64,000 bases of DNA, taken from NCBI RefSeq assembly GCF_001865015.1, contig NZ_MJGV01000079.1, positions 134,064-198,063 of the forward strand. The letters run 5' to 3'. This document shows, one piece after another, positions 33,395 to 41,844 of this stretch. Origin of the DNA: Curtobacterium sp. MMLR14_010 (GTDB lineage: Bacteria > Actinomycetota > Actinomycetes > Actinomycetales > Microbacteriaceae). Position numbers and translations under genes: made by a program. The first letter of the stretch is position 1; each line of letters opens with the position of its first letter. The notes beneath the pieces were generated by a model that was given only the letters and a program-made list of their open reading frames with translations, made no database searches and had not been told where the DNA came from.

Positions 33395-33981
33395 GACAGC
33401 GTCCCCTGTTCTGCGATGCGGACCTTGACCCGACGACCGAAGCGCTCGTCGAGCTGGCCGAGGCGTTCCTTGACGGCGTCGCGCACGACGCCCTCGTCCA
33501 CGGCGATGCCGGAGACCGGGACGACCCGGACCTCGGTGCTGGTGCCACGTGAGGTGGCGGTGGTGTTGCCGTCCGGGACGCCCGCTGCGGTGCCGGCGGC
33601 GTTCGCTGCCGTCGCCGCGATGATGCGGGTGTCGATGATGACCGCGCCGCGCTCGTGCGGGACGGGGGAGCGGTGCTGTCGACCGGGCTTCAGTGCCAGC
33701 ACGACCAGGACGATCCCCAGCACGACGAGCACGCCGGCGATCACCTCGGCGATCGTGACGAAGGCGGCGTCCGGGCGGAGCGCCGTGTCGACGGCCGTCT
33801 GCGGGTCGGCGAGCAGGGGTGCTGCGCCGACCGCGCGGAGGACGGACTCGGTGCCGATCCAGGCGGCGACCAGGGCGAGCACCACGAGCGCGACGGACAC
33901 GGCGGTGGAACGGGAGCGGTGCACGCTCCGGCGCCGGATGCGTCGCTCGACGCCGCTGGCGCCGTTGGGACTGCTGCTCAT
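33391..33981 (-). CDS. DUF6286-like membrane protein
   Basis: This 196-residue protein has a basic N-terminus and two membrane segments (about 28-48 and 76-98). A C-terminal domain (VDEGVVRDAVKERLGQLDERFGRRVKVRI) resembles DUF6286 and other proteins encoded beside asp23 in actinobacteria. It overlaps the AmaP-like gene by 4 bp and may be a second anchor. Confidence 0.68.
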   Translation of the reverse strand: MSSSPNGASGVERRIRRRSVHRSRSTAVSVALVVLALVAAWIGTESVLRAVGAAPLLADPQTAVDTALRPDAAFVTIAEVIAGVLVVLGIVLVVLALKPGRQHRSPVPHERGAVIIDTRIIAATAANAAGTAAGVPDGNTTATSRGTSTEVRVVPVSGIAVDEGVVRDAVKERLGQLDERFGRRVKVRIAEQGTLS

Positions 33982-33990
33982 GATGGTCTC

Positions 33991-34305
33991 CTAGCGGACC
34001 CGGGTGTCGCGCTCGCGCACGATCCCGGTCAGTTCGATGTGGGCACTGCCGACCCGACGGCCGGTGAGCTCGCTCACGCGGTCGCGGACCTCGGAGGCCG
34101 AGGTCGTGGCGCGGCCGACGAGGTCGTCGGCCGCGGCCATCGGGCCGGTGATGTCGAGTGCCAGGGACCCTCGGTGGTCACCGAGGGACACCCGGACACG
34201 ACGGGCCGGAGCACCGAGGTGTTCGGCGGCCACGGCGCGGGCGCACGAGGTCAGGGCGCGCGCCGTGATCTCGACGCGGCCCGGGACCTCCGGGCCGCCG
34301 GTCAC
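33991..34305 (-). CDS. Short Asp23/Gls24-like protein
   Basis: This 104-residue protein begins with GTG overlapping the previous stop (GTGA). It has VEITARALTSCARAVAAEHLG, RVRVSLGDHRGSLALDITGP and SAHIELTGIVRERD, the strand-helix order of Asp23 domains. It may form mixed assemblies with the other two Asp23-domain proteins of the operon. Confidence 0.65.
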   Translation of the reverse strand: MTGGPEVPGRVEITARALTSCARAVAAEHLGAPARRVRVSLGDHRGSLALDITGPMAAADDLVGRATTSASEVRDRVSELTGRRVGSAHIELTGIVRERDTRVR

Positions 34306-34493
34306 TTGGAGCTCCGGCGTCCGGTCAGCACGTCGGTCAGGGCACCGCGGTCGATGCGTCCGGACACGAGGGCGGCCACGAGGGCGCCGACCGCGGCGAA
34401 CACGACGACGAGGACGAAGCCCCAGAAGCCGAACTGCAGTGCGACGACTGCGAGGATGGCGCCGATCAGGGCGCCTGCGAGTGTGGTGCTCAT
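34302..34493 (-). CDS. DUF2273-like small membrane protein
   Basis: This 63-residue protein has two close membrane segments (ALIGAILAVVALQFGFWGFVLVVVFAAVGALVAALVSG region) and a short basic tail. DUF2273 proteins are commonly encoded next to asp23 in Gram-positive bacteria. It overlaps both neighbours by 4 bp. Confidence 0.78.
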   Translation of the reverse strand: MSTTLAGALIGAILAVVALQFGFWGFVLVVVFAAVGALVAALVSGRIDRGALTDVLTGRRSSK

Positions 34494-34954
34494 GCGACGC
34501 GCGCTTCCTTCTTGTCGTCGTCCTCGTCGTCGTCACCCGGGATGAAGACGTCCTGGACGGTCACGTTGACCTCGGCGACCTCCATGCCGACGATCTGCTC
34601 GAGGGCACGGGCGACGGAGGAGCGGACGCCCTCGGCGACCTGCTGCAGCGGCACCGGGTACTCGGCGACGATGGTGATGTCAGCGGCGACCTGCTTCTCG
34701 CCGACCTCGACCTTGACGCCCTGCGAGAGGTCGCGCTGGCCGATGGCGTCACGGAGTGCGCCGATGGCACGGGCTGCGCCGCCGCCGAGTCCGTGCACGC
34801 CGTTGACCTCGCGGGCGGCGATGCCGGCGACCTTCGAGACGACGGTGTCGTCGATGACGGTCTTGCCGGTGGTGGAGCCGTTCGTGTTCGCGTGCGAGCG
34901 GGTCGCGTTCGCGGTCGTCGCAGCGGTGGTGGGGGTGGTCGTGGTGTCGGCCAT
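34490..34954 (-). CDS. Asp23/Gls24-family envelope stress protein
   Basis: This 154-residue protein is the first gene of the operon. A Thr/Ala/Asn-rich N-terminal ~40 residues precedes the Asp23 domain (VIDDTVVSKVAGIAAREVNG, VHGLGGGAARA, VKVEVGEKQVAADITIVAEY, VEGVRSSVARALEQIVG-like helix, VAEVNVTVQDVFIP). It ends in an acidic tail (GDDDEDDDKKEARVA). A GAAGGAGA ribosome binding site precedes the ATG. The family forms a cytoplasmic network under the membrane and protects against alkaline and envelope stress. Confidence 0.9.
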   Translation of the reverse strand: MADTTTTPTTAATTANATRSHANTNGSTTGKTVIDDTVVSKVAGIAAREVNGVHGLGGGAARAIGALRDAIGQRDLSQGVKVEVGEKQVAADITIVAEYPVPLQQVAEGVRSSVARALEQIVGMEVAEVNVTVQDVFIPGDDDEDDDKKEARVA

Positions 34955-35114
34955 GGGTGTCTCCTTCCGAGGGCCCGCCGGGTGTTCCCAGCGGTTGCTG
35001 TTCACGGATGAGACGGGCTGGGGTCGAGAGAAGTCACACGCCGATCGCGGTTCCCAGACTTCTGCCAGACAGCAGCCCGTTCGGGCCGTCCTTGTCCCCC
35101 GATCGGCGGACGGA

Positions 35115-36317
35115 TCAGCGCTCGACGCCGTTTTCGTCCGTCGCGTTGCGTTCTGCCCGTTCGGCAGCCGCAGCCCGGACGACGCGGAGATGGGCCATCG
35201 GCGTGGTGCCGCACTCGTCCTGGAACAGCTGCTGCAGTCGACGAGGACGTACCCCGGTCGCGTCGGCGATCGTGGCGACCGTCAGGGGCTCCTCGGCGTG
35301 CTCGGCGATGAACATCAAGGCCTGTCGGACACGGGCGGAGGGCTCCCCGGTCGCGAGCTGCGGGCCCCGTGCTGCCGTGAGTGTCTCGCCGGGGCTCTCC
35401 CCGAACCGCTCCCGGTACGTCGCGGCGAACCGGCCGGCGTTCGTGAAGCCCCAGCACCGTGCGACGTCGACGACGCCGTCGTCCCCACTGCCGTGCAGGA
35501 GCTGCCGACGGACCTCGTCCAGGCGGTGGTCGCGGAGGAACCGGCTCGGGGTGACGCCGAGCGTGCGGACGAACACGTCCTGCAGGCTCCGTTCGCCGAG
35601 GCCCGCCGCGGCCGCGATCGCCCCGACGGAGGGCCGCTCGCGAGCGTGGTCCTCGATGTACCGGATCGCGTCCCGCAGGCGGTTCGCCAGCGGGACGTCG
35701 TCGTCGACGTCGCGCAGCGGGAACGTGTCGAGCACGACGACGGCCAGGCGGCGGTTCAACGCCGTGCGCATGGCCCCCTGCACGCGGTCGTCGAGGAGCG
35801 CCGGGGTGAGTTCGCGCAGCAGCCGTCGGAGTGGCTCGCGCCGGGCGACGACCTCGTCCTGCTGGGCGAACAGCAGCGGGCCGTCGGGCTGCCGGTACCC
35901 GAGCTCCCGCCCGACCATGCGGAGGAACCGGTCCGCGACGTGCACGCCGTTGTAGACCGTCTCCTCGGACTCGAACCGGTAGGCCTCGGACGCCGAGGCG
36001 ATGTAGGGAGCGCCCGGTCGGACGACGCGGACCCGGTCGGCGAAGTGCATCTCGAGCGTGCCCTGGGACAGCCAGAAGACGACGTGGTCCTCCCGCGGGC
36101 CGATGACGCCCGTGCGCCGACCGCCCGTCGCGCGCATCGTCCGGAGGGACAGGTCGTCGTCGCCGACCACCGTGTACTCGTACCGGGTGCCGGGCGCGAC
36201 CTGGGTCTCGGTCGCGAACTCCGACCCGCGGTACTCCGCGCTGAAGATGGCGTCGTAGTCGGTGCCGTCCTCGTCCGAGAACCGCAGTCGGCGGAATCCG
36301 TTGGACGACGTGCTCAC
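35115..36317 (-). CDS. AraC-family regulator with an extra C-terminal helix-turn-helix
   Basis: This 400-residue regulator has an N-terminal sensor domain (cupin-like AraC_binding_2 type). A complete AraC double helix-turn-helix lies at about 213-313 (VGAIAAAAGLGERSLQDVFVR; VARCWGFTNAGRFAATYRERFGESPGE). A further single AraC-type helix-turn-helix at 328-385 (LTVATIADATGVRPRRLQQLFQDECGTTPMAHL) extends the protein beyond the usual ~320 residues. The GTG start follows a GAGGAT hexamer. It lies upstream of the Asp23 operon on the same strand and could regulate it. Confidence 0.85.
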   Translation of the reverse strand: MSTSSNGFRRLRFSDEDGTDYDAIFSAEYRGSEFATETQVAPGTRYEYTVVGDDDLSLRTMRATGGRRTGVIGPREDHVVFWLSQGTLEMHFADRVRVVRPGAPYIASASEAYRFESEETVYNGVHVADRFLRMVGRELGYRQPDGPLLFAQQDEVVARREPLRRLLRELTPALLDDRVQGAMRTALNRRLAVVVLDTFPLRDVDDDVPLANRLRDAIRYIEDHARERPSVGAIAAAAGLGERSLQDVFVRTLGVTPSRFLRDHRLDEVRRQLLHGSGDDGVVDVARCWGFTNAGRFAATYRERFGESPGETLTAARGPQLATGEPSARVRQALMFIAEHAEEPLTVATIADATGVRPRRLQQLFQDECGTTPMAHLRVVRAAAAERAERNATDENGVER

Positions 36318-36323
36318 GCGTCC

Positions 36324-36329
36324 ATCCTC
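36324..36329 (-). promoter_or_regulatory. -10 element of AraC gene
   Basis: GAGGAT on the minus strand, 6 nt before the GTG at 36317. Confidence 0.4.
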
Positions 36330-36471
36330 ACACCCGTGCCCGGCCCGGGTCGATGACCATCATCGGGGGCCAGTGCCCCGCGGTCTGCCCGGTCCGGAGG
36401 ACACTCAGGGTGCACGAGCACACTCGCCAGCACACGGCAGCGATGCCGCCCACGCACCCTGGAGGACGACC

Positions 36472-36780
36472 ATGGCAGGCAAGCACGAGCAGATCCGCGG
36501 CGAGTCCGACCGCGCCGACGGCGTCGAACCAGCCGCAGGCGCCTTCGTCGACAGCGACATCCCCGGCGAGGCCACGCCGCGGTCCGAGGAGCCCGTCGGC
36601 GAGTTCGTCGAGAGCGACATCCCGGGCGAGGCGACGCCGACCAACACGGACACCGACGGCGAGTACGTCGATTCGGACATCCCGGGTGAGGACGCGGACG
36701 AGGACACGGCACGGGCCTCGGCCGAGGTCGGCCACTACGTCGACACCGGCACGGGCACCGACGACACCGAGAACGGCTGA
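36472..36780 (+). CDS. Small acidic protein with SDIPGE repeats
   Basis: This 102-residue protein has three repeats of about 20 residues, each with F/Y-V-D/E-SDIPGE (AFVDSDIPGEATP, EFVESDIPGEATP, EYVDSDIPGEDAD), then a shortened HYVDTG. It is very acidic, lacks Cys and any hydrophobic core, and is probably disordered or a binding scaffold. A GGAGG ribosome binding site lies before the ATG. The protein family is not recognised. Confidence 0.75.
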   Translation: MAGKHEQIRGESDRADGVEPAAGAFVDSDIPGEATPRSEEPVGEFVESDIPGEATPTNTDTDGEYVDSDIPGEDADEDTARASAEVGHYVDTGTGTDDTENG

Positions 36781-36790
36781 GTCCGCGTCG

Positions 36791-37189
36791 TCAGTCGACG
36801 AGCTGCGCCTGCGTGAGCAGGCGCAGCGTCTCCACGCCCGCCGGCGGGCACCGGTCCGCGTCCGCCGAGGTGACCCACTCGACCTCGTCGACCTCTGCGG
36901 AGGCGACGGGCGAGGGGGTGTCCAGCGGGCCTCCCGGCCTGGCCAGGAAGAGCGTCATCGCGACCACCGTGCCGGGCGCCTGCCCGTGCGCCGGTTCGGT
37001 CACGACCGCGAACTCGTCGACGTCGGCCGCGGTGAACCGCAGGCCGGTCTCCTCGAGGGCCTCACGTACGACGGCCTGGACGGCCGTCTCGCCGGGTTCG
37101 ACCTTGCCGCCGGGCAGGTAGAGGACGTCCCGTCCGCGCGCCCGCACCATCAGGACACGGCGTTCGCGCACCAGCAGGAGCGCGCTCAC
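36791..37189 (-). CDS. NUDIX hydrolase (MutT-like)
   Basis: This ~132-residue enzyme has a complete Nudix box (GGKVEPGETAVQAVVREALE, then ETGLRF) and MTLFLARPGG. The GTG at 37189 is the best start; the frame stays open further upstream into hemA, so a slightly longer form is possible. It follows hemA by ~30 bp on the same strand and may be co-transcribed. Its role may be nucleotide-pool cleaning or hydrolysis of another diphosphate. Confidence 0.85.
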   Translation of the reverse strand: MSALLLVRERRVLMVRARGRDVLYLPGGKVEPGETAVQAVVREALEETGLRFTAADVDEFAVVTEPAHGQAPGTVVAMTLFLARPGGPLDTPSPVASAEVDEVEWVTSADADRCPPAGVETLRLLTQAQLVD

Positions 37190-37218
37190 CCGCAGGACCG
37201 GTGCGTCAGCCGGGAGGC

Positions 37219-38535
37219 TCAGCTGGCGTCCGCAGCGTCGGTGCCGTGTGTCGGGGCGGTCCGGTCCGCCAGCGGCACGACGGGCGCGGGCACGTCCAGC
37301 TCCGCCTCGGGCTCCGGCCGGACGCCGTAGAGGGCGTCGAGCGCCTGGACGAACTCGTCGCCGCGCCCAGCGCGACCGAGCTCCCTGGCGCGGACCGACG
37401 GCCGGTGCAGCAGCACCCCGACCAGGTGCCGCAGCGCCCGCTCGGTCTGCTCCGCGGACTCCGGCGTGACGTCGCCGCGCCGGGTCGACCGCTCGATCTC
37501 GGCGTCGAGGATGTCGAACACGTGCTTCCGGAACGCCACGAGCGCCGGCGTCGTCGACTGCTCCATCGCCTGGGCGCGGAACCGGGAGACGGCGTCCTCG
37601 ACCATGGCGCGGGCCTCGGACTCGGCGTTCAGCTCGGAGACCGGCGCGTGGATGCTGATCGTCTCGAGGTCGAGGAGCTCCGTGCCCTGCACCTGTGCGG
37701 CAGCGGGGTCGACGTTCCGGGGGAGTCCGAGGTCGATCACGATGCGCCGGACGCCGTCGTCGAGGTCGGCGGCGCTGATGACCGGGACCTGGCTCGAGGT
37801 GCAGGTGATGACGACGTCGCTCGACGCGATCGCCTGGCGCAGGTGGTGCGCGGCGACGAGGTCGTGCTTGGCGGCGAACCACGGGGCGCGGCCGGACGGC
37901 GAGTAGACCTGGATCCGCTCGGCGCCGCGGTCGCGCAGGGCGGCGATCGTGGTGGCGGCGTAGCTGCCCGTGCCGACGAGCAGGACGTTCGCACGGGCCC
38001 AGTCGGTCACGCGGGACGACGCGAGCTCGAGCCCGAGGCGGACGAGCGAGCGGCCGGCGGCACCGATGCGCGTGCGGGTCTTGACGCCCCGGGAGGTGTG
38101 CGCTGCCTCCTGGAACAGGCGCTCGAGGTCGGAGGTGGTGGTGCCGTTGGCGCGGGCGTCCTCGAGCGAGCGGCGGACCTGCCCGGAGATCTCGGTCTCG
38201 CCGATGACGACGGACTCGAGGCCGCTCGAGACGGCGAAGAGGTGCTGGACGACGTCCTTGCCGCCGAGCACGGACACGGACTCGAGGACCTCGGTGCCGA
38301 CGAGCCCGCTGGCCTGGGCGACGGCGTCGACCGTGGCGGTCACCGCGGAGTCGCGGTCGTCGCCGGCGATGTCGAGGTAGGCCTCGAAGCGGTTGCAGGT
38401 CGCGAGGACCACGGCGCCGTCGAGGACGTCCGAGTCGGTGACCAGTCTGCTGGCCGCCGCGGGTGCGCCGATGCTCAGTCGCTCCAGGAGGTCGAAGCTG
38501 GCGTTGCGATGCGACGCCGTGAGACAGATGAGCAC
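37219..38535 (-). CDS. hemA: Glutamyl-tRNA reductase
   Basis: This 438-residue enzyme reduces glutamyl-tRNA(Glu) to glutamate-1-semialdehyde, the first committed step of haem synthesis. The N-terminus (MLICLTASHRNASFDLLERL) and the catalytic C47 in VVLATCNRFEAYL are diagnostic. SGLESVVIGETEISGQVR, the NADPH-binding VLLVGTGSYAATT and VIDLGLPRNVDP complete the signature. A C-terminal Pro/Glu-rich tail of ~40 residues is extra. The GTG start lies 7 nt after TACCAT. Confidence 0.96.
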   Translation of the reverse strand: MLICLTASHRNASFDLLERLSIGAPAAASRLVTDSDVLDGAVVLATCNRFEAYLDIAGDDRDSAVTATVDAVAQASGLVGTEVLESVSVLGGKDVVQHLFAVSSGLESVVIGETEISGQVRRSLEDARANGTTTSDLERLFQEAAHTSRGVKTRTRIGAAGRSLVRLGLELASSRVTDWARANVLLVGTGSYAATTIAALRDRGAERIQVYSPSGRAPWFAAKHDLVAAHHLRQAIASSDVVITCTSSQVPVISAADLDDGVRRIVIDLGLPRNVDPAAAQVQGTELLDLETISIHAPVSELNAESEARAMVEDAVSRFRAQAMEQSTTPALVAFRKHVFDILDAEIERSTRRGDVTPESAEQTERALRHLVGVLLHRPSVRARELGRAGRGDEFVQALDALYGVRPEPEAELDVPAPVVPLADRTAPTHGTDAADAS

Positions 38536-38573
38536 GTACTCGATGGTACCGCGCTCGGTGGGAGAATCGTGCG
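38536..38573. promoter_or_regulatory. Divergent hemA/hemE promoter region
   Basis: Only 38 bp separate the two start codons. A minus-strand TACCAT (38543-38548) serves hemA and a plus-strand GAGAAT (38562-38567) serves hemE, each 6-7 nt from its GTG. Both transcripts are likely leaderless and the promoters overlap, so they may be co-regulated. Confidence 0.55.
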
Positions 38574-39686
38574 GTGACCGACGCATCCACAGCCGCACTG
38601 CCAGCCACGCACCCGCTCGCCGACGGACGGACCGCCGGATCGGCCCTGGTCCGGGCCCTGCGGGGCGACCGTCCGGAGACCCTGCCGGTGTGGTTCATGC
38701 GCCAGGCGGGCCGGTCGCTGCCCGAGTACCGCGACCTCCGCGTCGGCACGGCCATGCTCGACGCCTGCCTCGACCCGGCGATGGCGTCGGAGATCACACT
38801 GCAGCCGGTCCGTCGGCACGGGGTCGACGCCGGCATCTTCTTCAGCGACATCGTCATGCCGATCAAGCTCGCCGGCGTGGACGTCGAGATCGTCCCGGGC
38901 CGCGGACCCGTGCTCGGCTCGCCGATCCGCACGGTGGCGGACGTCGACGCGCTCGAGGCCCTCGACCCCGCCGCGCTGGCACCCATCGCCGAGGCCGTCA
39001 CCCGCACCGTGGCCGAACTCGGCAGCACACCGCTCATCGGGTTCGCCGGGGCGCCGTTCACCCTCGCGGCCTACCTGGTCGAGGGCGGCCCGTCGAAGGA
39101 CCACATCCGCGCCCGCACGCTCATGCACGCCGACCCGGTCACGTGGTCGCGGCTGCTGGCCTGGGCGGCCGAGGTGTCCGGCACCTTCCTCCGGGCACAG
39201 GTGCTCGCCGGCGCCTCGGCGGTCCAGCTCTTCGACTCGTGGGTGGGGTCGCTGTCGCGGGAGGACTACCTCGCCCACGTCGCACCGCACTCGGCCCAGG
39301 CCCTGTCGCACGTGTCCGACCTCGGCGTCCCGCGCATCCACTTCGGCGTCGGCAGCGGCGAGGTCCTGCGGGACATGACGACCCTCGGTGGCGACGCGGT
39401 CGCGGTCGACGCCGTCGGGGTGGACTGGCGCCTGCCGCTCGACCAGGCCGTCGAGCGGGTCGGCACCGGTGTCACCGTGCAGGGCAACATCGACCCGGCG
39501 ATGCTCTCCGCCCCGTGGGAGGTCCTCGAGGCCCACGTGCGGCAGGTCGTGCGTCGTGGCGGTGCCGCTCGTGCCCACGTCGTGAACCTCGGCCACGGTG
39601 TCCCGCCGGAGACCGACCCCGCCGTGCTGACCCGGGTCGTCGAGCTCGTGCACGCCCTCGGGAGCGGCGCCGGGACCTCCGCATGA
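38574..39686 (+). CDS. hemE: Uroporphyrinogen decarboxylase
   Basis: This 370-residue enzyme converts uroporphyrinogen III to coproporphyrinogen III. VWFMRQAGRSLPEYR contains the substrate-binding Arg motif. GFAGAPFTLAAYLVEGG and the C-terminal VVNLGHGVPPETDPAVL are standard. It starts with GTG and overlaps hemY by 4 bp (ATGA). Confidence 0.96.
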   Translation: MTDASTAALPATHPLADGRTAGSALVRALRGDRPETLPVWFMRQAGRSLPEYRDLRVGTAMLDACLDPAMASEITLQPVRRHGVDAGIFFSDIVMPIKLAGVDVEIVPGRGPVLGSPIRTVADVDALEALDPAALAPIAEAVTRTVAELGSTPLIGFAGAPFTLAAYLVEGGPSKDHIRARTLMHADPVTWSRLLAWAAEVSGTFLRAQVLAGASAVQLFDSWVGSLSREDYLAHVAPHSAQALSHVSDLGVPRIHFGVGSGEVLRDMTTLGGDAVAVDAVGVDWRLPLDQAVERVGTGVTVQGNIDPAMLSAPWEVLEAHVRQVVRRGGAARAHVVNLGHGVPPETDPAVLTRVVELVHALGSGAGTSA

Positions 39687-40999
39687 CCGAGGCGATCGTC
39701 GTCGGAGGTGGGGTCGCCGGGCTGCTCGCGGCGCGGGACCTCGCCAAGGCCGGCGTGCACGTGGTGCTCGTCGAGGCCTCTGGCGTGCTCGGCGGGATGA
39801 TCCGCCGGCACACCGTCGCGGGGATCGACCTCGACATGGCCGCCGACTCGTTCGCCACCAGGACCGACGCCGTCTCCTCGCTCGCGATCGAGCTCGGGCT
39901 CGGCAACGAGATCGTCTCCCCGGACCCGCGCGGTGCCTGGCTGATGACGCGCGACGGCCGCACCGCCCCGATGCCGGCGACCGGGCTCCTCGGCATCCCC
40001 GGCGTCCCGATGGCGGCCGACGTCCTCGCCGTCGTCGGGCAGGCCGGCGGGCTCCGCGCGCAGATGGACTCGCTGCTGCCGGCGCCCGTCGGTGCCCGGG
40101 CGACGTCCCTCGGCGCGATGGTCCGGAAGCGGATGGGAGCGAAGGTCCTCGACGACCTCGTGGTGCCCGTCGTCGCCGGTGTCCACTCCACGCACCCGGA
40201 CGACCTCGACCCCGACCGGGTGGCGCCGGGGCTCCGCGACGCGCTCCTCCGCGAGGGCTCCCTCGCCCGGGCCGTCCTCGCGCTCCGGGCACGAGCGACC
40301 GCCGGGTCCGCCGTGCAGGGCATCCGCGGCGGCATCGTGCGCATCGTGGACGAACTCGTCGCCGACCTCGAGACCTGGCACGTCGACGTCCGGCTGCACA
40401 CCCGCGTGACCCGGGTCGACCGGGCCGCGGTCGAGGTCGTCGGCGCCGACGGCACGACCGAGCGCCTGGTGGCCGACCACGTGCTCTCGGCGGTGTCCGA
40501 CCCGACACGGACGACGGCGGCGACCCGCACGGGCATCGAGCTGGTCACACTCGTCGTCGACCAACCGGACCTCGACGCGGCGCCCCGCGGAACGGGCATG
40601 CTCGTGCACCCGGCGGCCACCGGGGTCCGGGCGAAGGCCCTCACGCACGCGACGGTGAAGTGGCCGTGGCTGGCCGACGCCGCCGGCGGGCACCACGTCC
40701 TGCGGCTCAGCTACGCGACCCCGGCGGCCGACGCGGCGGACGTGGCCACGAGCCTCCCGGTCGACCCCGCCAGCGAGACGGGCGTCCGGGCCACGACGGA
40801 CGCGAGCGCCCTGCTGGGCCTGCCGGTGGACGCGGCACGCGTCCTGGGCGCCGCCTCCGTGCGCTGGCACGGCCCGGACACGCAGGCCGCCGGACTGGCC
40901 GAGGGGGTCGTCGGCATCGGCGAGGCCTCGAGCGGACGCGGGCTCTCCGGCATCGTCACCACGACCAGGGCAGCCGTCCGCGAGCTCCTCGGATCCTGA
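39683..40999 (+). CDS. hemY: Coproporphyrinogen/protoporphyrinogen oxidase (HemY/CgoX type)
   Basis: This 438-residue flavoprotein has the FAD-binding motif MTEAIVVGGGVAGLLAARDLA, VEASGVLGGMIRRH, and the C-terminal FAD segment GIGEASSGRGLSGIVTTTRAA. In Gram-positive bacteria with a ChdC-type enzyme this protein oxidises coproporphyrinogen III to coproporphyrin III. It follows hemE with an ATGA overlap. Confidence 0.92.
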   Translation: MTEAIVVGGGVAGLLAARDLAKAGVHVVLVEASGVLGGMIRRHTVAGIDLDMAADSFATRTDAVSSLAIELGLGNEIVSPDPRGAWLMTRDGRTAPMPATGLLGIPGVPMAADVLAVVGQAGGLRAQMDSLLPAPVGARATSLGAMVRKRMGAKVLDDLVVPVVAGVHSTHPDDLDPDRVAPGLRDALLREGSLARAVLALRARATAGSAVQGIRGGIVRIVDELVADLETWHVDVRLHTRVTRVDRAAVEVVGADGTTERLVADHVLSAVSDPTRTTAATRTGIELVTLVVDQPDLDAAPRGTGMLVHPAATGVRAKALTHATVKWPWLADAAGGHHVLRLSYATPAADAADVATSLPVDPASETGVRATTDASALLGLPVDAARVLGAASVRWHGPDTQAAGLAEGVVGIGEASSGRGLSGIVTTTRAAVRELLGS

Positions 41000-41023
41000 G
41001 CGGACCGCCGACCCGCCGAGGGC

Positions 41024-41029
41024 TACTGT
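41024..41029 (+). promoter_or_regulatory. Promoter of membrane trio
   Basis: TACTGT lies about 62 nt before the ATG at 41091, suggesting a short leader for the three small membrane-protein genes. Confidence 0.4.
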
Positions 41030-41090
41030 TGGTGGAACGCCGGGACATCCTGCTCGGCGCATGAAACGCACACTGACTTTCGGAGGAACC

Positions 41091-41345
41091 ATGCGAGGCA
41101 GGCTCCTGTTCGTCGCCGGCGCAGCACTCGGGTACGTCCTGGGATCGCGAGCCGGTCGGGCGCGCTACGAACAGATCAAGACCGTCAGCGGCAAGATCTG
41201 GAACAACGACAACGTCCAGAAGAGCGTGCACGGCGTCGAGGAGTTCGTCGCCGACAAGACGCCGGACGTCGCCGACTTCATCGGTGAGCAGACCAAGAAG
41301 GTCGTCCGCAAGGTCGGCCAGAAGAAGGACGCACCGACCTCATGA
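41091..41345 (+). CDS. YtxH-like small membrane protein
   Basis: This 84-residue protein has an N-terminal membrane segment (RLLFVAGAALGYVLGSRAG) and a helical cytoplasmic tail (YEQIKTVSGKIWNNDN, EEFVADKTPDVADFIGEQTKK). The ATG at 41091 is chosen over one at 41061 because a GGAGGAA site precedes it. It overlaps the next gene by 4 bp and looks like a paralogue of the protein at 30767-30958. Confidence 0.8.
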   Translation: MRGRLLFVAGAALGYVLGSRAGRARYEQIKTVSGKIWNNDNVQKSVHGVEEFVADKTPDVADFIGEQTKKVVRKVGQKKDAPTS

Positions 41346-41800
41346 CCGACACGCGTGACCGGAAGTCGCGATCGCTCTTCGGTCTCGTCGGGGACGTCCC
41401 CCAGCTCGTCAAGAACCTCGTCAAGGGCGAGATCGCGCTGCTGAAGGCCGAGCTGATGGGGAAGGCGAAGGTCTTCGCCCTCGCCGCCGGGCTCCTCATC
41501 GGTGCGCTCGTCATCGTGCTGTACGCCATCGGCGTGCTGCTGACGGCGGCCGTCATGGGCCTCGCGACCGTCATGCCGGCGTGGCTCGCCGCGCTCGTGC
41601 TCGCGTTCGTGATGCTCGTGGTCGCCGCGATCCTCGGGTTCGTGGGCTGGAAGCGGTTCAAGAAGGGGCTGCCGATCACGCCGAAGCGCACGATCGACAG
41701 CGTCAAGAACGACATCAACGCGGTCAAGGGCCTGGGCAAGAAGCCCACGCCCGAGGTCCAGCACGCGTCCCGCAAGCCGGACGTCAGCGGCCGGTTCTGA
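41342..41800 (+). CDS. Holin-like (Phage_holin_3_6/DUF1469-type) membrane protein
   Basis: This 152-residue protein has an N-terminal amphipathic helix (VPQLVKNLVKGEIALLKAEL). Two membrane segments follow (about 44-72 and 78-103), then a basic tail. It matches the actinobacterial holin superfamily III/DUF1469 group, which are ordinary chromosomal membrane proteins despite the name. It sits between two other small membrane-associated genes inside the haem locus. Confidence 0.82.
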   Translation: MTDTRDRKSRSLFGLVGDVPQLVKNLVKGEIALLKAELMGKAKVFALAAGLLIGALVIVLYAIGVLLTAAVMGLATVMPAWLAALVLAFVMLVVAAILGFVGWKRFKKGLPITPKRTIDSVKNDINAVKGLGKKPTPEVQHASRKPDVSGRF

Positions 41801-41844
41801 CGCCCGACGTGTCGACCGTTCCCGCACCACACCGAGGAGTCCCA

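Noticed and set aside
41342-41800. Prophage remnant because of a holin-like protein
   Set aside because: No other phage gene is near; this family is common as a chromosomal membrane protein in actinobacteria and is flanked by DUF3618 and YtxH-like genes.
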